From a virus, in IMG/VR virus record IMGVR_UViG_3300047157_000197, positions 1 through 64,000 of that record: 64,000 bases of DNA, one strand, 5' to 3'. The notes under the pieces are model-generated. The model made no database searches. It saw only the letters and a program-made list of their open reading frames with translations, and was not told the DNA's origin. This document shows, in pieces, positions 58,301 to 64,000 of this stretch. A program made the position numbers and the translations under genes. The first letter of the stretch is position 1. Each line of letters begins with the position of its first letter.

Positions 58301-60499
58301 GCATTATCTATTTATGGAATTCCAAATTCTATGTTAACTATAATGGAGTTTGGTGGACCAAAAGATACTACTACATCAAAATTAGTTAAATATACATATG
58401 ATGATAGCACATCTGCATTAAATATTAATGGTTCTAAAAAATTAACACTTCCTTGGAAAGTTTATAATGGCTCATATCCAAGTGCAGTTGAAATGAGAGT
58501 AGAAACTAATACTAAACAAAATCAAACTATACTTTCAAGTAGTGGTTGGAGTTTAGATTTAAATTATACATCAGGTTCAAATGCTAATTTACAATTAAAC
58601 GTATTATCTGGTTCAACTAATTATTCTGCATCAACAGAAGATTTTCCTTACTTTAACCAAGATTATACACAACTAGTTGTAAATAGAATAACTGGTTCAA
58701 CTACAACATTTGAAGTTCATGCAAAAGAAGGATTCCAAGAAAGAATTAGAAACGCAGTAAGTGCATCAGTAACAGTTGGAAATTCAAATGATTGGAATAG
58801 TGGAAGTGAATTGATTGTAGGTGGAGATAGTTCAGATTTTACTGGTTCAATAGATGAAATTAGATTATGGACAACTCCATTATCAGAATCACGAATTGAA
58901 AACCATGCATTAAATGGTGATGCAATTGATGGTAATCATATATCTTCTTCAACTGAAGATTTATTATTAAGAATTGATTTTGAACATCCAAGAAACTTAA
59001 ATTCAACTAGTGATAATTGGAGAAACACAATTGTTTCGGCATCTATGGTTTCAGATGGATTAACTTCGGTATCGGGTTCAATAGAAAATATTTCTCCTAA
59101 TACAAGTTATGCAAACTTTATAACTGCATCTAATTTTCCATCGGCATCATATCCACATGGGTTTACATTTTACAATAGAAAAAATACTTCAAATGTACCA
59201 AGTGTTGGAATAGCAGTTGGAGATAAAGTTAGATTTGAAGAACAATCATTAACATCAAATTTATCTTATAGAAGTAGAGCAACAAAAAAATCATACGATA
59301 CTTCACCATTAGATTCAGATAAATTAGGATTATTTTTCTCACCAGCAAAAGAATTAAATCTTGATATTGTAAAAACAATAGGTGATTTTAATATAGATGA
59401 TTTGATTGGAGACCCAAGTGATTACTACCAAGATAGTTATTCATCATTAGATTCTTTTAGAAAGTATTATTTTAATCGATATAACGTAGATTTCCACGAG
59501 TATATCCAATTAGTAAGGTATATTGATAAATCATTATTTAGTCTCTTAGAATCCCTTGTTCCTGCAAGAGCTAAGGTTACTACTGGTTTATTAATTGAAC
59601 CACATATGTTGGAGAGAAGTAAAATTAAAAGAGTTAAACCAACTGCAGAAAATAATAAAATTGAAGCTTCTATTAATATTCAAGATAATGTAGTTATAGA
59701 ATCATCAAAAGACAATTATTTAGTTGAACTTAATTTAATAGAACAATCAACAATATCTGGTTCTACAAATTTCTATGATGTTGAAATACAAGAAGTAATA
59801 AATAGTAATCTTGTAGGAACAAAAGATAATTATGAAAGTATAATATCTGCATCTAATACTATAACTCCAAGTGGAACCATTACACGAAATTCTGGTTCTG
59901 ATATGGGAGGATTTGATATTTCGGTCAATGCTAGGTTTACTCAAGCAATTCAAGGTGAATACGATTCAACTGCATATCAACAAATAGGAATGGAACCTGA
60001 TTCATTAACAGTTGGTGGTTTTGGATTATATGGTAGTGGTTCAAATGCAATTATTACAAAATTAGATAAAAACAATAACTTTGTTAGAGAACGAAATAAA
60101 GTATTTTTATTAAAAGAGGCATATACGATTAATATTCCGAAGAATATAAGTTCGCTTGATTCTTCACTAGGAACAGAAATAGAATCAGTAACCGAATATA
60201 GACATAAATTAACTATTTTACCATTTACTGGTTCTGATGGAAACGAATCAATAGACCCAATTGTAACTGGTAGTATTGTAGAAGTAACACCTTTAAATGG
60301 TGCATTCCCAACACATTACAAAAATACAGGAGATTTAACAAGTGGTATGGAAAATTCATTTTTTAATGGTTCAAAACAAACAAGTGCAACTACTTTAGAT
60401 GGTAGTTCACCAGTTCAATCATTTACTACTAATCCAAATACTCTTAGAGTTAATGAGAGTGGTAGAGGTTCAGGTGAACCAATATTAGAAGTAGAATAA
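55310..60499 (+). CDS. Giant baseplate/tail-fibre protein with LamG domain, 1729 aa
   Basis: Residues 1-130 are low-complexity; several Ig-like beta domains follow to about 560. The middle (about 870-1010) has QHFDILYHYIKRLS and LPYLYKHKGTKRAIHAALSIYG, a helical block shared by gp7-like wedge proteins and large tail proteins of many phages. Residues about 1040-1210 are a laminin-G/concanavalin-type domain with FTGSIDEIRLWTTPLSESRI. The C-terminal 400 residues are beta-rich. It probably bridges baseplate and receptor-binding parts. Confidence 0.75.
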   Translation: MPHNNREHIKPTQRGKRKGQIITDGEKVNGQVVYGTWEWNGSRWIDITTDSDVFSRDEDVDKSSDNPSSSKNGVDIFDSKLTDGDSNTKGSDLDTEDSDLKPDGENPLSLAPSIEITVKATKPSAIFIDGEDTLLQTSHTFNYTAKELLTPKIFTVKASESFISTDVYKVSAVQKEFGKGVEDLDLENKKGLVKFSYYEFIILKNNKIFTEFTLDYDTLLENRAATLDFSIDTDGTVITPEPEKTLVVITSNVSSNDIIRYQTAPDNQTDFLLAEDEIELEVTSNVKDLDKFIQFYGVGIDDTTHTVEYTINTPNNRGGQTVTNIDSGKVLLQAGTTNITVDAIKIPRTDTPGIPLLNISSNQLVYNINGEELLQIPYRTTNADLVEYSIGSIKRQIGSSGSITLDTKDFTNGVGTYTLYAQARSSNGGSDVKKIIIVVESREYIPGPDITHINYPQNIKGADFKQFNVPFNVSWQSINTDYIRIYSGKYDVEAENNYYLGQFSESGVATFTVEDVLRNARREFSEDDNILQFKLLLVPFNSQGDKLTAGKIEEINITFDKGDLDLRRGDVIGDIRKAFEYCFDYSDFDEPTSPFLTHYLHLGDGDNKLISTYGIDDETFSEYEFVNDTNQRKKIKENKSIVLKLYEPLENKIDVNDKIWISKIQSIPLIDQITLLDDVTSDCIPLTPNLSLELNDDIGYQIYDDLVASGSTSSEAIIQEFVSGSGFSLDTLELEYTSGSTYQWENFVKYSSAKERVANFYYKIKLLESHRSKHELLSNATGSAGSVASKNEQKRILGKISEIKQNFDAFEKHLYTVNGSLQYPKNGSVVGDIKLTDTGSIVNPSDTAAVNWYNSIYTDAALYDRNSTERLVNNLPSHIQEDDKGQEFILFFDMIGQHFDILYHYIKRLSKSKKTENKFENGIINDLMYEMLSSLGWDADLGLSSETLWEYAFGEHSDGTEISSMSGKSRQEETWRRILNNLPYLYKHKGTKRAIHAALSIYGIPNSMLTIMEFGGPKDTTTSKLVKYTYDDSTSALNINGSKKLTLPWKVYNGSYPSAVEMRVETNTKQNQTILSSSGWSLDLNYTSGSNANLQLNVLSGSTNYSASTEDFPYFNQDYTQLVVNRITGSTTTFEVHAKEGFQERIRNAVSASVTVGNSNDWNSGSELIVGGDSSDFTGSIDEIRLWTTPLSESRIENHALNGDAIDGNHISSSTEDLLLRIDFEHPRNLNSTSDNWRNTIVSASMVSDGLTSVSGSIENISPNTSYANFITASNFPSASYPHGFTFYNRKNTSNVPSVGIAVGDKVRFEEQSLTSNLSYRSRATKKSYDTSPLDSDKLGLFFSPAKELNLDIVKTIGDFNIDDLIGDPSDYYQDSYSSLDSFRKYYFNRYNVDFHEYIQLVRYIDKSLFSLLESLVPARAKVTTGLLIEPHMLERSKIKRVKPTAENNKIEASINIQDNVVIESSKDNYLVELNLIEQSTISGSTNFYDVEIQEVINSNLVGTKDNYESIISASNTITPSGTITRNSGSDMGGFDISVNARFTQAIQGEYDSTAYQQIGMEPDSLTVGGFGLYGSGSNAIITKLDKNNNFVRERNKVFLLKEAYTINIPKNISSLDSSLGTEIESVTEYRHKLTILPFTGSDGNESIDPIVTGSIVEVTPLNGAFPTHYKNTGDLTSGMENSFFNGSKQTSATTLDGSSPVQSFTTNPNTLRVNESGRGSGEPILEVE

Positions 60500-60510
60500 T
60501 ATTTATATTA
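60495..60510 (+). promoter_or_regulatory. Possible late promoter motif (one base off)
   Basis: AATAATATTTATATTA overlaps the end of the giant gene and precedes the exact motif at 60541 by 40 bases. Confidence 0.35.
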
Positions 60511-60540
60511 AAAGAAAAAATTACTAAAATCAAAAATCAT

Positions 60541-60551
60541 TATATTTATAT
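60541..60551 (+). promoter_or_regulatory. Late promoter motif TATATTTATAT
   Basis: Exact match, 26 bases before the ATG at 60578. Confidence 0.7.
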
Positions 60552-60577
60552 ATTGAAACATAATAGGAAAAAACACT

Positions 60578-61204
60578 ATGGCATATTTAGATAATACAGA
60601 AATTACAGTAGATGCAATTCTTACCAAAAAGGGTAGAGAAAAACTTGCATCTGGAGAAGGTCTTAATATCACCAAGTTCGCATTGGGTGATGATGAGATT
60701 GACTACACATTATATGAACCGGCACATCCAAAGGGTAGTGCATATTATGATGCTGCAATTAAAGCAATTCCAATTACAGAGGCATCACCAGATGAAACAC
60801 AAACTTTAAGATATAAGTTAGTTACTCTTCCAAAGGGTACTACAAAAATTCCAAAAGTAGAATTTGGTATTCCATCTATTTCTGTAAATCAAAATAGTGG
60901 TCAAGTATCCCTTACACCAACAACTTCACCAAGTGGTAATAAGCAAGGTGGATATACAATAGTGTTATCTAATAAAAACGCAGGTAGTATTGTTGGAAGT
61001 GGATTATCAGGAGGAGCTAGTTCAGTTCCTACTTTCTTAGGAGACGAAATAACTGCAACTGCAGCAATAGAAACAGGAGCAAAATTTACATTTATACCTA
61101 ATCCAAACGTAACTGCTACAATTGCAACAACAATTACAGTATATGGTAACGAAACAGGTGGTTCACAAACTATTCCTGTAACAGTAACATATGTATCAAG
61201 ATAA
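60578..61204 (+). CDS. Virion structural protein, 208 aa
   Basis: VDAILTKKGREKLASGE and FALGDDEIDYTLYEPAHP form a segment that recurs in tail-region proteins of large marine T4-like phages. The rest is Thr/Gly-rich and Ig-like. Late promoter directly upstream. The exact place in the virion is not known. Confidence 0.7.
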   Translation: MAYLDNTEITVDAILTKKGREKLASGEGLNITKFALGDDEIDYTLYEPAHPKGSAYYDAAIKAIPITEASPDETQTLRYKLVTLPKGTTKIPKVEFGIPSISVNQNSGQVSLTPTTSPSGNKQGGYTIVLSNKNAGSIVGSGLSGGASSVPTFLGDEITATAAIETGAKFTFIPNPNVTATIATTITVYGNETGGSQTIPVTVTYVSR

Positions 61205-61224
61205 AATAACAAGGAAAAAATAAA

Positions 61225-62451
61225 ATGGCACAAATACAAGGACAAGCGGGAGTAAATTTAACACAAGAGTTGGCTAACTATTTACAAGCCAGTAGTGGTA
61301 ATTTAACCTCAGAACAATTAATAAAAATAACCAACCAATATTTAAGTGGAGGTGATAAGTTAGGTGCAACTGGTGGTTCAATCTCAAATGGTATCTATAA
61401 AAGATTCGGAGAGTTTGACCAAGTAAATGGAAAAGTACAAGTTGTAACTACTGGTCTTTGGAGTGGAGATACTGGAAGTTTATCTTCTTTCTTTACATCT
61501 TCAACACAAGAAGTAGCAGCAAGTTCAAACTATTATTTAAATGCTTATGACTCATCAGCCATTTCAGATGTACAATTCGCAGTTGCTTATGGACATAAAT
61601 TTGGTAGTGGTTCTATATCACTTGCAAATGATGATTCTTCAACATTGGCAACTAAAGCAACTTATTCACAATATAAATCAATTCTTTTAGAACAAGGAGA
61701 TGATAAATTTGAAGTACCAAACAGTTCAGGTTCACTTCATAGTATAGATGATATTTATGTTATTAATTTATCAAGAGCAAGATATAAAGAAAAAATGGAT
61801 GCAGGAAACTGGTCATTAAGTTTAAGTGGTTCTAATGGAATCTCTACATTAATTGATGATAGTGGAAAGAAATTCTCAGATACAGTTGGAAAAGCGGGTA
61901 GAGTATTTGATGTAGTAAGTGGTTCACTTAATCTAGGTTCAGAAAATGAAGCAACAATAGTAGCAAAATATTCAAGTGGTTCACAAGCACAAGGACAAGG
62001 GTTTGGTAAATTTTATCCAGACCAAGGAATTATAATTCTTAATCCATCTGCAGTTGAATCATCAATTGGTTCATCAATAGATAAAGATTCTAGTGATGGT
62101 GGTGTATTAGGATATGGAATTTCTGCAGAAGCAAAAAATCATTTCTTATTATACAATGCAATTAAAGGTGGTGGAGATTTTGAAGCAAGAAGAACAGAAA
62201 ACGTTTCTACTTCACATTACTTTATAAGAGCAACAAATAGAGAATTTAACTTTTCTAATAATCCATCATTTGTAACTGGTTCAGATAATTCATTTGTTGA
62301 ATCATCTTTTGAAAAAGACCCAAAAACATTTATTACAACTATTGGATTATATAGTGATTCTAATGAAATGTTAGCAGTGGCTAAAACATCTCAACCAATT
62401 GCTAAATCGTTTGATAAAGAAGTATTAATCAAAGTAAAACTTGATTTTTAA
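61225..62451 (+). CDS. Virion appendage protein A, 408 aa
   Basis: Ser/Gly/Asn-rich beta protein, 20 bases after the previous gene. Its C-terminal 90 residues (REFNFSNNPSFV ... TTIGLYSDSNEMLAVAKTSQPI ... KVKLDF) match those of the protein at 62587, so both carry a common terminal module. Such ends are typical of exposed tail or collar appendages. Followed by a terminator. Confidence 0.7.
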   Translation: MAQIQGQAGVNLTQELANYLQASSGNLTSEQLIKITNQYLSGGDKLGATGGSISNGIYKRFGEFDQVNGKVQVVTTGLWSGDTGSLSSFFTSSTQEVAASSNYYLNAYDSSAISDVQFAVAYGHKFGSGSISLANDDSSTLATKATYSQYKSILLEQGDDKFEVPNSSGSLHSIDDIYVINLSRARYKEKMDAGNWSLSLSGSNGISTLIDDSGKKFSDTVGKAGRVFDVVSGSLNLGSENEATIVAKYSSGSQAQGQGFGKFYPDQGIIILNPSAVESSIGSSIDKDSSDGGVLGYGISAEAKNHFLLYNAIKGGGDFEARRTENVSTSHYFIRATNREFNFSNNPSFVTGSDNSFVESSFEKDPKTFITTIGLYSDSNEMLAVAKTSQPIAKSFDKEVLIKVKLDF

Positions 62452-62527
62452 TAAATAACACAGAACGTTTGAGGTTGCAAACTTGAATGTTCACGAAAAA
62501 ATTTAAAGAATGATATCATTTTTTATA

Positions 62528-62551
62528 CCCCACCACAAAGTGGGGTTTTTT
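62528..62551 (+). terminator. Intrinsic terminator after appendage protein A
   Basis: CCCCAC (62528-62533) pairs with GTGGGG (62540-62545), then six T residues. Confidence 0.85.
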
Positions 62552-62558
62552 GTTTCCA

Positions 62559-62569
62559 TATATTTATAT
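62559..62569 (+). promoter_or_regulatory. Late promoter motif TATATTTATAT
   Basis: Exact match just behind the terminator and 17 bases before the ATG at 62587. Confidence 0.75.
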
Positions 62570-62586
62570 AGAGGAGTAACAATATT

Positions 62587-63726
62587 ATGTTAAAAACAAT
62601 TCCAAAATCAAATATAAACCAAAGAACTTTTAAAGTTCACAAAAAGTTTGTACAAACTGAGGCTACTAACCCAATATATGTTGGGGAGTTAGCAAGTGAT
62701 GGTGCGTTTGAATCTTCTTCTGCAGCCACTACAAATGGAATATCTAATCATTCTTTATATGCATCAATAAAACATAAGTATTATAGAAATGATGGTAATA
62801 TTTTTAATACATTTGGTAAATACAATAATTTAGGTTTAATTTCATTTGAAAGACAACTTGAAAATAAAATAAGAGTTATCTCAATTCCACAATCTAAGAG
62901 AGGTTTGGGAATCAAACCAGGTAGTATTGAATTATTAGATACTAATACGGATATAATATATAGAGATACTGCAGATGGTACGATTTCATCAGATACACCA
63001 CAATATACTATAACTGATTTAGATTTTGGTACGGGAGACATAACAATATTAGATTCCGATAACGAAACCTTTACAGGTACTATTACCTCATTGGATTTAG
63101 AATCGGGTATATCAACAATGACATTTGATGGAGATACTAATATAGTAGATATTGTTTTAATAGATTTAGAAAATGGTATTTTAAAAACAGCAGCACCTTT
63201 AGAGTTTGAGGGATTAGAAATTGATGAACCAAGATTCGGTAATATATTTTACTCAGATGGTTTAATCGTTTTAGGAGATTCTACAAACATTGTTTCATAC
63301 AATTTAGAATATCGTTCAACAGAAACTATAACAGAACAAGAAGTTTTAATTACGGCTAAAGCAGGTGAATTCAATTATTCACAAAACCCATCGGCGGTAG
63401 AAGTTCAAGTTAGTGGTTCTTATGATTTTGTAACAACTGCAATACCAAATGTTTCTCCTGCAAGAACAAGAAAAATAACAGAATACAATGATATTAAACG
63501 AAGAGAATTTTATTCTGGTTCGATTAATCACTCAATAAGTGGTAGTTGGAATGACTATCATGAATCATCATCGATTGATAAAATAGGTTCATATTTATCA
63601 ACATACATAAGTACAATAGGATTATATGATACAGATGGTGATATGATTGCAGTAGCAAAATTACCAAAACCAATAAAAAATCTACCTAATTATGATGTAA
63701 ACTTTATAGTTAGATTTGACGTATAA
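62587..63726 (+). CDS. Virion appendage protein B, 379 aa
   Basis: Beta-rich; central repeats such as ITSLDLESGI and IVLIDLENGI. The C-terminal module (GEFNYSQNPSAV ... STIGLYDTDGDMIAVAKLPKPI ... VRFDV) is related to that of the protein at 61225, with an additional insert of about 50 residues. A paralogous appendage with its own late promoter. Confidence 0.7.
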   Translation: MLKTIPKSNINQRTFKVHKKFVQTEATNPIYVGELASDGAFESSSAATTNGISNHSLYASIKHKYYRNDGNIFNTFGKYNNLGLISFERQLENKIRVISIPQSKRGLGIKPGSIELLDTNTDIIYRDTADGTISSDTPQYTITDLDFGTGDITILDSDNETFTGTITSLDLESGISTMTFDGDTNIVDIVLIDLENGILKTAAPLEFEGLEIDEPRFGNIFYSDGLIVLGDSTNIVSYNLEYRSTETITEQEVLITAKAGEFNYSQNPSAVEVQVSGSYDFVTTAIPNVSPARTRKITEYNDIKRREFYSGSINHSISGSWNDYHESSSIDKIGSYLSTYISTIGLYDTDGDMIAVAKLPKPIKNLPNYDVNFIVRFDV

Positions 63727-63737
63727 TTAAAAAAAGT

Positions 63738-63748
63738 TATATTTATAT
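63738..63748 (+). promoter_or_regulatory. Late promoter motif TATATTTATAT
   Basis: Exact match, 18 bases before the ATG at 63767. Confidence 0.7.
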
Positions 63749-63766
63749 AAAATAGGAGAAAACATT

Positions 63767-63982
63767 ATGGCATATCAAATTTTAAACATTGATAAAACAG
63801 TACAAGAGGATAATTTAGAATTATCAGAAGAGCAATTACAAGCATACCGCGATTCTGCAGAATTAAATTATTACATTTACGACAGTTATGAAGGAGAGAG
63901 TGACATCTTTTCCGTACTTTTAGAAGAAAAAGGTGAAGAAGGTTGTGCAGATATACGAATCATTAAATTAATAGAAGAATAA
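63767..63982 (+). CDS. Hypothetical acidic protein, 71 aa
   Basis: Glu-rich, helical N-terminus and an acidic, Ser/Tyr-rich middle. The late motif upstream indicates a virion or assembly role. No family recognised. Confidence 0.65.
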   Translation: MAYQILNIDKTVQEDNLELSEEQLQAYRDSAELNYYIYDSYEGESDIFSVLLEEKGEEGCADIRIIKLIEE

Positions 63983-63986
63983 AATT

Positions 63987-64000
63987 ATGGCAGCAATATA
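63987..64000 (+). CDS. Start of a further late gene (cut by the window edge)
   Basis: ATGGCAGCAATA begins 4 bases after the previous stop with an A-rich leader, in keeping with the operon. Only four codons are visible. Confidence 0.4.

Overview
This window looks like part of the genome of a large T4-like myovirus (Caudoviricetes) infecting a marine Bacteroidetes host, probably a flavobacterium. The phage assignment rests on a run of contractile-tail genes at the right end (gp5-like spike, CHAP tail lysin, gp25, gp6, a giant gp7-like or fibre protein, receptor-end proteins), a gp55-like late sigma factor, PhoH, Hsp20, UVDE, ThyA, dCMP deaminase, a UvsW/RadD-like helicase and four tRNAs. The host guess rests on promoters of Bacteroidetes type (a -7 box close to TAnnTTTG and an upstream TTAGG/TTTGG box), A-rich leaders instead of Shine-Dalgarno sites, signal peptides ending in Ser-Gln, a DUF6580 membrane protein and GCT-x-NYN-x-GSC repeats. 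The DNA is AT-rich and every credible gene is on the + strand.

Layout. 1-2849 is gene-poor. It holds the 3' end of a gene, a 770-base non-coding stretch with an abrupt C-rich to G-rich switch and TGACA-N3-TGTCA palindromes, two small genes, a candidate structured RNA (about 1487-1850) with its own promoter and terminator, and a second hairpin-rich leader. 2850-5191 is a train of tiny unknown genes. 5188-14944 is an accessory block: SGNH hydrolase, sulfotransferase-like protein, 2OG-Fe(II) oxygenase, Cys-rich protein, glycosyltransferase-like proteins, a B12/radical-SAM enzyme, a frameshifted gene and an Smr protein. 14994-18738 has small membrane or exported proteins, four tRNAs (Glu, Ser, Ala, Thr) and dCMP deaminase. 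18776-24599 mixes late-promoter genes, notably a 764-aa protein ending in tandem Hint (intein-like) domains, with a second oxygenase, a second SGNH hydrolase and PhoH. 24709-41051 is early or middle metabolism and host take-over: nucleotidase, HD hydrolase, Hsp20, UV endonuclease, quinone reductase-like protein, helicase, thymidylate synthase, SAM synthetase, nucleotidyltransferase, peptide deformylase and lipoproteins. 41125-44482 has a lytic transglycosylase, the gp55-like sigma factor and a carbamoyltransferase. 44735-64000 is the late tail and baseplate module.

Regulation is unusually readable. Eleven sites share TT(A/T)GG-N19-TATATT(T/A) and precede early or middle genes, some almost leaderless; a twelfth has only the -7 half. 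A second motif, TATATTTATAT, lies 16-33 bases before eight start codons, mostly of late virion genes. Its core is the reverse complement of the T4 late promoter TATAAATA, and the gp55-like protein is its natural candidate reader.

The strongest leads for something new are the RNA at 1487-1850, the tandem Hint domains, the inverted-sense late promoter with its gp55-like factor, the shared palindromic operator, and the +1 frameshift near 13793. Function calls come from motif recognition by eye; no database search was possible.
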